Positions 7,286-15,849 of a DNA stretch of 64,000 nucleotides are shown piece after piece (the stretch's first letter is position 1; the number at the start of each line of letters is the position of its first letter). Source of the stretch: RGIG4140 sp045638265 (GTDB taxonomy: Bacteria; Pseudomonadota; Alphaproteobacteria; CAAHEQ01; UBA3637). The translations under genes and the position numbers were made by a program. The DNA is taken from NCBI GenBank assembly GCA_045638265.1, contig JAZUBA010000003.1, positions 1 through 64,000 on the forward strand, written 5' to 3'. The notes below the pieces were generated by a model, which searched no databases, had not been told where the DNA came from, and saw only the letters and a list, made by a program, of their open reading frames with translations.

Positions 7286-7320
7286 AAACCACCGATTTTG
7301 TAGGTTTTTTTCGGTGGTTT
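7286..7320 (-). promoter_or_regulatory. 10-bp hairpin abutting the start codon of the restriction-modification operon
   Basis: AAACCACCGA (7286-7295) and TCGGTGGTTT (7311-7320) are perfect inverted repeats with a 15-base spacer. In the minus-strand mRNA the second arm runs straight into the AUG at 7285 and contains the only purine-rich GGUGG near it. The stem would therefore hide the initiation region. It could equally be a protein-binding operator. Confidence 0.6.
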
Positions 7321-7518
7321 AGATGAAAAAACTTGCATTCCTTGATTTAATTAAATATAATGGTCAAAAGGGCAAAATTGGGGAAACCATTTTTTGTGTT
7401 GTTTCAATGTATCAAATAGACGGTGATATATGTATAGCGTCTATTTTAAGCAGTGATTTTTTAACAATTTTTAGTAGTTCTTATAATGGTGTTTAACAAC
7501 TTTTATAAGGATTTTACG

Positions 7519-8109
7519 ATGATTTACGCATATATCAGGGTCAGTACAGACAAACAAAATACAGCCAACCAACAGCATGAACTTTTAACTTTTGCAAATG
7601 AAAACAATATCCAGATCAATAAATGGGTTGAAGAACAAATATCCTCTCGAAAGCATTTGAATGAACGGAAATTAGGCAAATTATTAAAGCGTCTTAAAAA
7701 AGGCGATATTCTGATTGCAACCGAACTATCCAGATTGGGACGCAACTTATTGGAAGTTATGAGTATTTTACAAAATTGTCTTGAAAAAGGCTGTCAAGTC
7801 TGGACTTTGAAAGAAAATTATCACTTAGGTGCTGATATTCAAAGCAAATTACTGGCCGTTGTTTTTTCAATTGCCAGCGAAATTGAACGACAGCTTATTT
7901 CCGAAAGAACAAAAAATTCATTAAAACGCTTAAAAGATGAAGGCAAACACTTAGGACGTCCTTATGGCTTTTCATATCAAAAATTAAAAAAGAAAGATAA
8001 AAAAATCAAAGAACTATTAAGTAAAAATGTATCAAAAGCTGAAATAGCCAGACTGATGGACTGTTCTTGGATTACGCTTCATAGGTACATTAAAAAAAAT
8101 CAAACTTAA
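7519..8109 (+). CDS. Small serine recombinase (Hin/Pin/Mpi-type invertase or resolvase)
   Basis: This 196-residue protein starts at the ATG at 7519 with AAGGA seven bases upstream. A frame starting at 7486 would begin inside the -10 element TATAAT (7482-7487), so it is rejected. The catalytic serine is Ser9 in YIRVSTDKQ, and ELSRLGRN (69-76) carries the conserved arginines. The E helix SEIERQLISERTKNSLK is followed by the linker GKHLGRPYG and a C-terminal helix-turn-helix (NVSKAEIARLMDCSWITLHRY). It cuts and rejoins DNA at short inverted or direct sites to invert or resolve segments. It ends four bases before a convergent gene. The nearby 10-bp and 14-bp inverted repeats are possible targets but are unproven. 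Confidence 0.92.
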   Translation: MIYAYIRVSTDKQNTANQQHELLTFANENNIQINKWVEEQISSRKHLNERKLGKLLKRLKKGDILIATELSRLGRNLLEVMSILQNCLEKGCQVWTLKENYHLGADIQSKLLAVVFSIASEIERQLISERTKNSLKRLKDEGKHLGRPYGFSYQKLKKKDKKIKELLSKNVSKAEIARLMDCSWITLHRYIKKNQT

Positions 8110-8113
8110 CAAG

Positions 8114-8806
8114 TTAACCATCAATTTTTTTAGGAGGAGGTAATTGAAAAGTAAGACCTGATTGATATAGTGCAAATAAAATAGTGAAAAAGATACCTAA
8201 CAAAAATAAACGATATGTCCATTTTTCAATACTTTCATGAAGCTTCATTAAGTTATCTAATGCTAGATCATCTGAATGATTTTTACATTTAGAACAAAGT
8301 CGCTCTTTATTTTCCTTGTAAAATAACTGTGAAGACAGTCCAATATAATTATTTCTTAATGTTTCTAATGACAATATTACGCTTACAAGAAAAGAAATGA
8401 TGGCAATAGTCCAAAAAATAAAACTTAACTTTGTACTGAAACCAGCCTGCAAAAAGACAAGAAGTCCACCAATTGCAAGTGCAGACAATGTTAAAATTTG
8501 TTTATCTCTCTCCAACATACTTTGATTTGCGATATTCCACAATGCTGCAATCCTTGCAACCTTTTTATCTTTCTGCTCTTGATTTAATAAATTATTGGGA
8601 ATAACTTTATATTTCCCTATTTTAGAATCTTTTTCGACAATTCCACCTGCTGCCTCTATTTTTTCAAACTCTTCTTCTTGTTTTTGCGATTTGTCAGCCT
8701 GCTTTAATAAATATTCTGAAAAAGCCATAAGCACTTTAGTATTTTCAGCTGGCATTTCCATTGTTAATTTATCTTTTTTATCATCTGTTTTCTTTTTTTC
8801 AGCCAT
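8114..8806 (-). CDS. Three-TM membrane protein of unknown function
   Basis: This 230-residue protein begins with about 95 charged cytoplasmic residues (KKKTDDKKDKL onward, Lys/Glu rich). Three predicted membrane helices follow: TLSALAIGGLLVFLQAG, FIFWTIAIISFLVSVIL and a last one near LFLLGIFFTILFALY. Between helices two and three lies a loop with a CSKC pair. The C-terminus is short and proline-rich. No family is recognised. Small multi-TM proteins in defence islands are sometimes pore-forming effectors, but nothing here proves that. It is convergent with the recombinase and has its own promoter. Confidence 0.7.
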   Translation of the reverse strand: MAEKKKTDDKKDKLTMEMPAENTKVLMAFSEYLLKQADKSQKQEEEFEKIEAAGGIVEKDSKIGKYKVIPNNLLNQEQKDKKVARIAALWNIANQSMLERDKQILTLSALAIGGLLVFLQAGFSTKLSFIFWTIAIISFLVSVILSLETLRNNYIGLSSQLFYKENKERLCSKCKNHSDDLALDNLMKLHESIEKWTYRLFLLGIFFTILFALYQSGLTFQLPPPKKIDG

Positions 8807-8839
8807 TTAATGCTCCATAAAAAATATCTTATAGAATCA

Positions 8840-8868
8840 TTTATATCCTATTTTAAAATAAAAATCAA
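8840..8868 (-). promoter_or_regulatory. Promoter of the three-TM gene
   Basis: On the minus strand TTGATT (8863-8868), a 17-bp spacer and TATAAA (8840-8845) form a good sigma70 promoter about 30 bp upstream of the ATG at 8806. Confidence 0.6.
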
Positions 8869-8981
8869 TAATTCTATACAAAAACAGAAAAAACTTTGAA
8901 TCCCAGTGTTTTTTTGCATACTTTTTAAGGCACTTACGACATAATAACCATATGAAACAACAAGCAAAAAGGAGTTTTAAT

Positions 8982-9434
8982 ATGGTTAAATACGTTGTGA
9001 CAGACCCTTGTTATTTATTAAATGATGAGCTTTGGTTAAAATGCTGTAAACACGTCAGAGATTGGTCCAAATTTAATGAATTGCTTGAAAAATGCTTATA
9101 TATGCGAACCGGTTATCCTGCCTATGTTTGCGAAACAGGTTTTGGCGATTGGACAAACAGACTTTATGGTGAAAATGTCACACAACCTGAATTTTTTGCT
9201 GATTCTGGTATGGTTTGCGTTTGCAGATTAACACCTCACCTTGAAGAACACTTGCAAAATACATATCAAACGGATTGTTTTATTGGTGCTGCTGTTTTTG
9301 AAGCATCCGAAAATATTGAAGTTAAATTCAACAGAGATGACATTCAATGGACTGTTGTTGAAATTAAAGACAAAGAAACCGCTAATTTTATTAAATCAAT
9401 GGATCCAATGACTGATGAAGATGAGGATGAATAG
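8982..9434 (+). CDS. Hypothetical protein with N-terminal TDPCY motif
   Basis: This 150-residue acidic cytoplasmic protein starts at the ATG at 8982, preceded by AGGAG at seven bases; a frame extension to 8952 lacks such a site. The N-terminus MVKYVVTDPCYLLNDELW is a recurring motif (VTDPCYxxxxxxW) of small phage- and island-borne proteins without assigned function. GFGDWTNRLYG and a C-terminal acidic tail (MTDEDEDE) complete it. A weak AT-rich hairpin (AAAAAAG and CTTTTTT) follows the stop. No function can be given. Confidence 0.7.
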   Translation: MVKYVVTDPCYLLNDELWLKCCKHVRDWSKFNELLEKCLYMRTGYPAYVCETGFGDWTNRLYGENVTQPEFFADSGMVCVCRLTPHLEEHLQNTYQTDCFIGAAVFEASENIEVKFNRDDIQWTVVEIKDKETANFIKSMDPMTDEDEDE

Positions 9435-9735
9435 AAAAATCAAATAAAAAAGACTTCTTTTTTAATTATGGATAGATTTAGTCCCTCTCCCGATAAAATT
9501 TAACAAATTAAAGCCAATTTTTAAGCGAATGATTGCAAAAAGGTGGATATTCATACTGCCATCGGCTCCAAATCTTGCCTGTTTTTTTATCGGGATGACA
9601 AAAAAAGGCTTACATCCATACTTTTTTGATATATAATAAACATGTGATTTGATTGTGATGCAAACTGTGTAATTTTGGAATGCAACAAATTGAAAAAGCA
9701 AGAAAAATCAAGGCTTATCTATAAAATGGATTGAA
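9435..9735. other. Non-coding stretch with an 11-bp inverted repeat
   Basis: I see no credible gene here. TCCCGATAAAA (9488-9498) and its exact reverse complement (9585-9595) face each other across 86 bp, which could form a long hairpin or mark a site or element boundary. A minus-strand frame of 79 codons crosses the repeat but lacks a ribosome-binding site and has unconvincing composition. Confidence 0.5.
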
Positions 9736-9855
9736 TCCGGCTTTCCGCACCATAAAAAAGCACCTCGTTATGAGGTTTTTTTTTTGTGCGAAAAAGATGG
9801 AAGCGAAGTCGGCATGGGAGTAGTGCCGGTTTGGTCGCGAACCTATGTGAGCGGA
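9736..9855 (+). repeat. tRNA 3' end plus terminator, repeat copy 1 (integration scar)
   Basis: The unit begins TCCGGCTTTCCGCACCA. This reads as the 3' half of a T-stem, a 7-base acceptor strand and CCA, most like a tRNA-Leu 3' end. The terminator follows: an ACCTC / GAGGT stem and a long T run. About 65 bp of flanking sequence is also shared with copy 2. No 5' part of a tRNA precedes it, so this is a 3'-end remnant as left by integration at a tRNA gene. The tRNA identity is an inference. Confidence 0.7.
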
Positions 9856-9912
9856 CGTCCGAAGGACGGTTTTTCAACTTGTTTGAAAAATAAATTATGT
9901 GTTAATTTACAT

Positions 9913-10031
9913 TCCGGCTTTCCGCACCATAAAAAAGCACCTCGTTATGAGGTGTTTTTTTGTGCGAAAAAGATGGAAGCGAAGTCGGCATGGGAGTAGT
10001 GCCGATTTGGTCGCGAACCTATGTGAGCGGA
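9913..10031 (+). repeat. tRNA 3' end plus terminator, repeat copy 2
   Basis: This is a near-identical copy of 9736-9855 at a 177-bp period, differing by a T-run change and one G to A. The terminator stem is intact here (CACCTC / GAGGTG with seven Ts). The 57 bp between copies contains another small hairpin (CGTCC GAA GGACG then T-rich). Confidence 0.7.
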
Positions 10032-10061
10032 TATTTGTAAACCGTTTTTTTCTGGGTTTAT

Positions 10062-10251
10062 TTAAAATGTATCTTCGTAAAAAGCAATGCTGTTCTTTAT
10101 ATTTTTAACGGCTTCATAGATATATGGACAACAGTTTTGAGGTAGTTTGTCCCAATTATGCCATTCTAGTTGAGAATATTGATGAGGTTCTTTGTTTTTA
10201 AAGGTTCTTGTTTGTAATATTCAAAATAAAATTGCAAAGTTAATAATTTTA
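10062..10251 (-). pseudogene. Truncated, frameshifted copy of the NUDIX gene 3' end
   Basis: This stretch is strongly similar to the last 190 bp of the intact NUDIX gene at 12996-13430, starting from shared sequence just beyond the stop codon. The C-terminal reading LEWHNWDKLPQNCCPYIYEA is preserved. A net 4-base deletion relative to the intact gene breaks the frame, and the 5' part including the Nudix box is absent. The homologous pair forms direct repeats on both sides of the 848-residue gene. Confidence 0.85.
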
Positions 10252-10280
10252 TTGACGGATAGGGTGTTGCATAGTAAAAT
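10252..10280 (+). promoter_or_regulatory. Promoter of the HELLH gene
   Basis: TTGACG (10252-10257), a 17-bp spacer and TAAAAT (10275-10280) lie 30 bp before the ATG at 10310. It begins exactly where similarity to the NUDIX gene ends. Confidence 0.65.
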
Positions 10281-10309
10281 AACAAGTAATCGATAAAAAA
10301 GGAGAAAAA

Positions 10310-12856
10310 ATGTCACACTATAAAATTCAGGAAAAACCACGTATATTTGAAAACGGTTCGGGTTATGAAATTTATAATCCGATAACACAAGAAGAATGGG
10401 ACAAATTTTGGAGTTTGGTTAAAATAAATCATTTAGCGCCGGAGGTGCAATTAAAATTACAAAATGAAATTTATGGATGTATAGATAATCTTTTGGTTCG
10501 TAAATCAATTCGTCGACAGATTGCACAAAATAATACAGTCTATTTGACAAATGAACCTCAGGATATAAATTATTTTAAGAAAAAACGAACAAGTGGTGGT
10601 TATACATCAAAGGTTGCAAATAAAATAGTACTAGATTTTCAAAGAGATAATGTCTCTTTCTCTTTTTTGCATGAGTTGTTACATGATCAACAGTTTCATG
10701 ATAATTTTTTTATTGAATCATCCTCTGAAGAAGATGCTTATATTGCTTCTAAATTATGTGAAGCTGAAGCAGCGGCTTATTCCGATGAAGTAGAACCCGG
10801 ATGTTTTGTGTATTATTCGATTGCAAAAGAACAGGCAATTGAAAATTTGAAAAAAAGTATTTCCCTTGAACAATTTAAAAGTTTGAATCTTGTTGCCTCT
10901 GATGTAGACATAAATCAAGCGTATGAAACATATATAAATGCAGAGGCAATTAAGTTGGCGATTGGAAAATATATTGCAGTATCTATGCAACCATATAATG
11001 AAGAAATGCTTATAACAGCCGAAAGATTAGGTACTCCACTTCAAGAAAAAATAATTTTTGCTCCCAGCAAGGGGGGTATTAGCATTGGTAAGCCCAACGA
11101 TAGTGCCATTCAATTAAGAAATTGGCAATTTTCCTATAATCAACAAGCGTATAACAGAAATGCCGTATCAACTTACACCCAAAGACGAGTCGATTCATAT
11201 ATGGATGTTCAAGGTGTTAAAAATTATTTTGAAGAACAATATCCCGTTTTGAAAACTGAAAATTATTGGCAACGTGGTTTAAATCATGATGATATGAGAA
11301 ATTATGGATATGACAATAATAGTTATCCGGAATTAAAAATCGGGACAGAAGAAATAAAAGAGTTGGGATTAACAATTAGTGTCATGCCTAAAGAAAACGG
11401 ATATACAAAAATTGTTCAAAAAAACGGACAAAAAGTATACGAATGCGAATACAATACTCAAAAACAACGGCATGGTAAAGAAATTTTTTATATGGTTGAT
11501 GAAAATGGCTTTGAGATGTATTCAGCAACGATATGGAAGAACGGTCAGTGTAATGATAATAATGTAATGCGTGTTGAAGATATAAATAATAATGAAGAAG
11601 AATTTAAAGTACAGGATGTTACAAAAAATTATTCTTTACCGGATAATCTTTCACTTTATAATAAAGACGGATGTTGCTATTTAGTTGATAAAAATACGGG
11701 TATGATGAAGGTATATTTGTCTGATGACATTCAGAGATTGGCTAGTGAAAATTTTGTAACTGCTGTGGAAGAACTCTCAAATATTGCAAAAACAACATAT
11801 AAAACAGAAAGGCAACTAGAAACAACATCTGCAGAGATTATGCAACAAGGATCTCAACGTTATGCGGCAAATCTGTTAAAATCATTCGGGTATAATCCAT
11901 CGGAATTACTTACCGTTCAGAATGCAGGGAGAAATAACGAAAATTTGTACTCTGTTCAAAACGGAATGTTTTATCAGTCGGTCATTAAGAATAATCATGA
12001 CGCAAACAAAGTACGTGAAATCTATTTAGACAAACGCTATGCTGATGGTGAAAATTCATCAGAGCAGCCAAATAATGTGAAAATTGTTTATTATGGCGAT
12101 GGAAAAACACCCTCTTTGGTAAATATAAAAGTTCCGATTACGAATGAGAAAAATGAAGAAACGGGTCATAAAGAAATTATAGCAAGTTTTTATCCGAACG
12201 GACAATTAGAGGAATATAAAGAGAATAAAAACGGCATGTGTGAAAGTTTTATACATTTTTATGAAAATGGTACAAAAATGTGCCTTTATACAACTACAGG
12301 AGGAGTGCTTCGGTACAATTATGATTGCGATGGTTCAACTGAAACAAGATTGTATCCTTACGCTCATGCTAGTTTTGCTCATGAATATGATTTAAGAACA
12401 AATGCTTTAAAATCAAAAACCGTTTTTGATGAACAAAATAAGATTGGAATACGGGAAGAATATGCTCCTGACGGAAAAACACTTGTTGCAAGAGGTTTTG
12501 TTAATGGTGGTAATATGTCTGCTAAAAAGTGTGGAAAATGGGTTGTTTATACAACAAATGAAAATATTGAGTTAGAATATAATCAGTTGGGTTCCTTAAT
12601 GACACCGTTAACACCTGATCAGGAATTAAATATTCTTCTCGATAAAAGCATTCATATTCGACAACATCAGGAAAACCTAGAAAGAATTAACCAACAGGAG
12701 AAAGAAATGTTGGAGAAGTATCGTATTTCATCAGAAACTACGCGAGAAGGTCAAAACTCATTACAACACAGTTTGGCACAATCGCAAGAACAACGGATAT
12801 CGATTAATGAAAATGATGTTAGACAAAATATGTCAAATACCAATATTGGACGTTAG
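10310..12856 (+). CDS. Putative zinc metallopeptidase (HELLH) with MORN-like repeats
   Basis: This 848-residue protein is preceded by AAGGAG at good spacing. FSFLHELLHD places an HExxH zinc site at 121-125, with EAEAAAY (151-157) as a candidate third-ligand region. That layout resembles DUF6782-type putative metallopeptidases. The middle and C-terminal parts carry several toxin-antitoxin/MORN-style repeats (for example YPNGQLEEYKENKNG and FYENGTKMCLYTTTGG). The last 80 residues are a Gln/Glu-rich coiled coil. No signal peptide or TM segment is seen, so it is cytoplasmic or exported by a dedicated system. It is a single-gene unit between a broken and an intact NUDIX copy, with its own promoter and terminator. 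Effector or toxin is a guess. Confidence 0.7.
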   Translation: MSHYKIQEKPRIFENGSGYEIYNPITQEEWDKFWSLVKINHLAPEVQLKLQNEIYGCIDNLLVRKSIRRQIAQNNTVYLTNEPQDINYFKKKRTSGGYTSKVANKIVLDFQRDNVSFSFLHELLHDQQFHDNFFIESSSEEDAYIASKLCEAEAAAYSDEVEPGCFVYYSIAKEQAIENLKKSISLEQFKSLNLVASDVDINQAYETYINAEAIKLAIGKYIAVSMQPYNEEMLITAERLGTPLQEKIIFAPSKGGISIGKPNDSAIQLRNWQFSYNQQAYNRNAVSTYTQRRVDSYMDVQGVKNYFEEQYPVLKTENYWQRGLNHDDMRNYGYDNNSYPELKIGTEEIKELGLTISVMPKENGYTKIVQKNGQKVYECEYNTQKQRHGKEIFYMVDENGFEMYSATIWKNGQCNDNNVMRVEDINNNEEEFKVQDVTKNYSLPDNLSLYNKDGCCYLVDKNTGMMKVYLSDDIQRLASENFVTAVEELSNIAKTTYKTERQLETTSAEIMQQGSQRYAANLLKSFGYNPSELLTVQNAGRNNENLYSVQNGMFYQSVIKNNHDANKVREIYLDKRYADGENSSEQPNNVKIVYYGDGKTPSLVNIKVPITNEKNEETGHKEIIASFYPNGQLEEYKENKNGMCESFIHFYENGTKMCLYTTTGGVLRYNYDCDGSTETRLYPYAHASFAHEYDLRTNALKSKTVFDEQNKIGIREEYAPDGKTLVARGFVNGGNMSAKKCGKWVVYTTNENIELEYNQLGSLMTPLTPDQELNILLDKSIHIRQHQENLERINQQEKEMLEKYRISSETTREGQNSLQHSLAQSQEQRISINENDVRQNMSNTNIGR

Positions 12857-12880
12857 TAATTGTTTCTTTTTAGTGTCACA

Positions 12881-12922
12881 AAAAATCCATTCAGACAGTT
12901 CGTCTTGAATGGATTTTTTTTA
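12881..12922 (+). terminator. Rho-independent terminator of the HELLH gene
   Basis: AAATCCATTCA and TGAATGGATTT form a perfect 11-bp stem around a 12-base loop, followed by a run of Ts on the plus strand. Confidence 0.85.
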
Positions 12923-12995
12923 TATGTTTTTTGACATTTTTTATTTGGGTAGTATATCAATAAACAGCATTAATTTTTTTACTTGTTAGGTTTAT

Positions 12996-13430
12996 TTAAA
13001 ATGTATCTTCGTAAAAAGAAATGTCGTTTTTTATATTTTTAACGGCTTCATAGATATATGGACAACAGTTTTGAGGTAGTTTGTCCCAATTATGCCACTC
13101 TAATGCAATACATTTATGAGGTTCTTTATTTTCAATAGTTCCTGTCCATTTACAACATTCAAAATAGAATTGTAAATATTCTTTTCCTTGGTTACTGTGA
13201 CAAATTGTTTTTAAGTTTAAATCATTGGGCAAAATATCAACGCCTATTTCTTCTTTAACTTCACGAATGGCTGCTGATACGATTGATTCTTGTCCATCTA
13301 AATGTCCACCGACAAAGCCATAATGTCCGCTGAATGAACAATTTTGTCTTAATTGTAGTAAAATTTTATCCTCTTGGCGTATTATGATAAAAATGCCAAC
13401 CGGAATTGTAAATCTGTCTGTTTTTGTCAT
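12996..13430 (-). CDS. NUDIX hydrolase
   Basis: This 144-residue protein starts at the ATG at 13430 behind GGAGGAG. The Nudix box GX5EX7REUXEEXGU is perfect: Gly42, Glu48, Arg56-Glu57, Glu60-Glu61, Gly63 (GHLDGQ, E, SIVSAAI, REVKEEIGV). The enzyme would hydrolyse a nucleoside-diphosphate-linked substrate with Mg2+; the substrate cannot be read from sequence. A broken copy of its 3' end lies at 10062-10251, so the locus was duplicated around the HELLH gene. Confidence 0.92.
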   Translation of the reverse strand: MTKTDRFTIPVGIFIIIRQEDKILLQLRQNCSFSGHYGFVGGHLDGQESIVSAAIREVKEEIGVDILPNDLNLKTICHSNQGKEYLQFYFECCKWTGTIENKEPHKCIALEWHNWDKLPQNCCPYIYEAVKNIKNDISFYEDTF

Positions 13431-13524
13431 ATTCTCCTCCTTTATATTAACAATAATAAAATAGTTATTCAAAGTCAATAAATTTATTTAATGGCTGAAT
13501 GTTGAGATAGTTTATTAAATAAAT

Positions 13525-15849
13525 TTATTGTACGGTTTCTATTTTAGCACGTTTAATTGATTCACGACCTAAATCATCAATGGCTTTAATATCATATTGT
13601 CCCGATTGAATGGGAATAATACAAGGTTCGTTTGGTTTGCTGATACAGTGTAATTTATTATTTAAAAACCAATAGATTTTTGTTGCATCTGTATCTGTGC
13701 TTGCTTTTAATGTTAAAGTTGCTTTTTCTTTTTTTGAAGCTTGAATAATTTGTACGAGGTCTGTATTCGGATAAACAATTTGGGGTGGTTGTCCGGATTG
13801 TTGAATATCGTTGAGGCAATCATCTTCAAATGGTGGAGGTGTTTTTTTGATAATACCGGCTAAATGAAAAATATTTTGAATTTCCGACGGCCAAAATTCA
13901 AAAGTTTGTAACGTGGTCAGTGGCGGGGTATGTCGACAAGCACGTAAACCGGTTGTTTTATTAATGGGAATTTGTCGGTGTATACCGGATAATTTTATTG
14001 GAGAAATTCCAGGTATAAACCATGATTTAACAACATTATCACATAATTTATCAGCAATATCGCCACTGGTGGCACAAATATCAATATATGCCAGATTTAA
14101 ATGAGAAATATCCGGTTTTTTGGTTTTGAAATGCTCTTTTTTTTCTAAGTTTCGGATAATTTCAAACAATAACGGAGCAGCAGCTGTTCGTCCGATAAAA
14201 GCAGGGTTTCCTGTTCCGTTAAAATGCCCTATCCATACGCCTATGACATATGGACCGACAATGCCTATACTCCAAGCATCTTTATATCCATAAGAAGTCC
14301 CTGTTTTCCAAGCCACGGGGTAAGAGGTGTATCCGTCAACGGGTGGTGTTTGAGATAGCATATATTTTGTTAAAAAAGCCGATTCAGGTAATAAAATTTG
14401 TTTGTTTGCAATGAGAGATTCTTCTTTTGTCAAATGAATGGGTTTTAAAATGCCACCATTAGCTAGTGATGCATAAAATGCAACTATTTCTTCCAAACTG
14501 ATTTCAAATCCACCTAAGGCTAGGGATAATCCATAGTTTTGACGGTTTTTTAACGAACGGACATTTCCTTGTTTTAATAATTGAAAAAACGCATCATCTT
14601 TTAGTTGAGATAATAAATCTACCGCAGGAATGTTTAAACTATGAATGAGTGCATCTGTTGCTGATACCATTCCGTTAAAATGGCGGTCAAAATTTTCAGG
14701 TTCATACAGAGCATATTGCGAAGGTATATCTTTGACTAATGTTAATGGGTGGATAAGACCTTGCTCTAATCCCAAAGCATAAATAAATGGTTTCATAGCA
14801 GAACCGGGGGAACGGGAAGCTCTGACACCGTCAACCTGACCATCAATATTCATATTCCAAAAATCTGCCGAGCCGATATAACTGATAATCTCCATTGTTT
14901 CGTAATTTAAAATAAGAACGGAGGCATTGTGTATATTTTTAGATTGATTTCTGGAAATGTAATGTTTAACTGTATTTTCCAGATGTTGTTGTAAAAATAA
15001 ATCAATGGTTGTATGAATGGTACCTGTATGTGTTTGCAGTAGTCGAGTTGTCAGGTGAGGGGCAAAAAAAGGAATTTCTTTGCGTGAATATACAGATAAC
15101 GGTAAAGAGAGGTATTCATTTTGCGGTTCATCCGGATAAGTTGATACCCATTGTTTGATTAATCGTTGGCGGGCTGTTTCAAATGAATGATATTGTCGTA
15201 TCGGGTTACGATGAACGGGATTTTGAGGAATACTGATTAAGCTTAAAATTTCGGGTAAGGTTAATTTTTCAATCGGTGTTTTGAAGTAAATTAAGGCGGC
15301 GGCTCCTAAACCTTCAATGTTATCACCATAAGGAGCTAAATTAAAATAAGCTTCTAAAATTTCGGATTTTGAGTAATGACGTTCTAATTGTAATGCAATT
15401 AAAATTTGTTTTATTTTTCCTTGAATAGTTGTCGAATCAATATTGTAAATTAATCGTGCCACTTGCATTGTAATGGTAGATGCACCTTGTTTTTTACCGC
15501 CGGAGAGCATTACATAAGCGGCACGAAAAAAAGCTTTTAAGTCTAAACCGATATGATATTCAAAATTTTTATCTTCATACATAAGTAATGCTTTTTTTGC
15601 ATTCTCGGGAATATTTTGAATAGGTGTAAAAATACGATATTTCTCATCGGAACTTAAACTGATACGCATTAAATGTCCGTTCTTGTCGTACAAAACACTT
15701 GAAAAAGAAAAATTTTCCAATAACATCGGTTTCGGACATAATAAATATAATCCAAAAATCAAAAGAAAGCAAAAACAAATACTTATCAAAATATATTTCA
15801 TTTTGACGGATTTAATTAAAAAGAAACCGTTTTTGCTTTCTGTTGTCAA
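13525..15849 (-). CDS. pbpC: Penicillin-binding protein 1C (transglycosylase/transpeptidase)
   Basis: This 774-residue inner-membrane protein has one N-terminal TM helix (YILISICFCFLLIFGLYLL). A GT51 transglycosylase domain follows, with catalytic Glu in MYEDKNFEYHIGLD and the GASTITMQ motif. A transpeptidase domain comes next, with SPGSAMKPF (SxxK near 348), SLN and KTGTSYGYKDAW. The C-terminus is a PBP1C-type beta domain (KIYWFLNNKLHCI). It polymerises and cross-links peptidoglycan. The start appears to be TTG immediately after the stop of the alpha-2-macroglobulin gene, so the pair is co-transcribed and probably translationally coupled, as in many proteobacteria. An internal ATG at codon 17 lacks a ribosome-binding site. 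Confidence 0.93.
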   Translation of the reverse strand: MTTESKNGFFLIKSVKMKYILISICFCFLLIFGLYLLCPKPMLLENFSFSSVLYDKNGHLMRISLSSDEKYRIFTPIQNIPENAKKALLMYEDKNFEYHIGLDLKAFFRAAYVMLSGGKKQGASTITMQVARLIYNIDSTTIQGKIKQILIALQLERHYSKSEILEAYFNLAPYGDNIEGLGAAALIYFKTPIEKLTLPEILSLISIPQNPVHRNPIRQYHSFETARQRLIKQWVSTYPDEPQNEYLSLPLSVYSRKEIPFFAPHLTTRLLQTHTGTIHTTIDLFLQQHLENTVKHYISRNQSKNIHNASVLILNYETMEIISYIGSADFWNMNIDGQVDGVRASRSPGSAMKPFIYALGLEQGLIHPLTLVKDIPSQYALYEPENFDRHFNGMVSATDALIHSLNIPAVDLLSQLKDDAFFQLLKQGNVRSLKNRQNYGLSLALGGFEISLEEIVAFYASLANGGILKPIHLTKEESLIANKQILLPESAFLTKYMLSQTPPVDGYTSYPVAWKTGTSYGYKDAWSIGIVGPYVIGVWIGHFNGTGNPAFIGRTAAAPLLFEIIRNLEKKEHFKTKKPDISHLNLAYIDICATSGDIADKLCDNVVKSWFIPGISPIKLSGIHRQIPINKTTGLRACRHTPPLTTLQTFEFWPSEIQNIFHLAGIIKKTPPPFEDDCLNDIQQSGQPPQIVYPNTDLVQIIQASKKEKATLTLKASTDTDATKIYWFLNNKLHCISKPNEPCIIPIQSGQYDIKAIDDLGRESIKRAKIETVQ

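Noticed and set aside
7486..7518. Upstream start for the serine recombinase
   Set aside because: It would begin within the -10 element TATAAT; the ATG at 7519 has a good ribosome-binding site and matches family N-termini.
9462..9701. 79-codon minus-strand frame
   Set aside because: No ribosome-binding site; crosses the inverted repeat; no recognisable domain.
9784..10108. Two plus-strand frames within the tRNA-end repeats
   Set aside because: They read through terminators and non-coding repeat sequence; the duplicated DNA explains their length.
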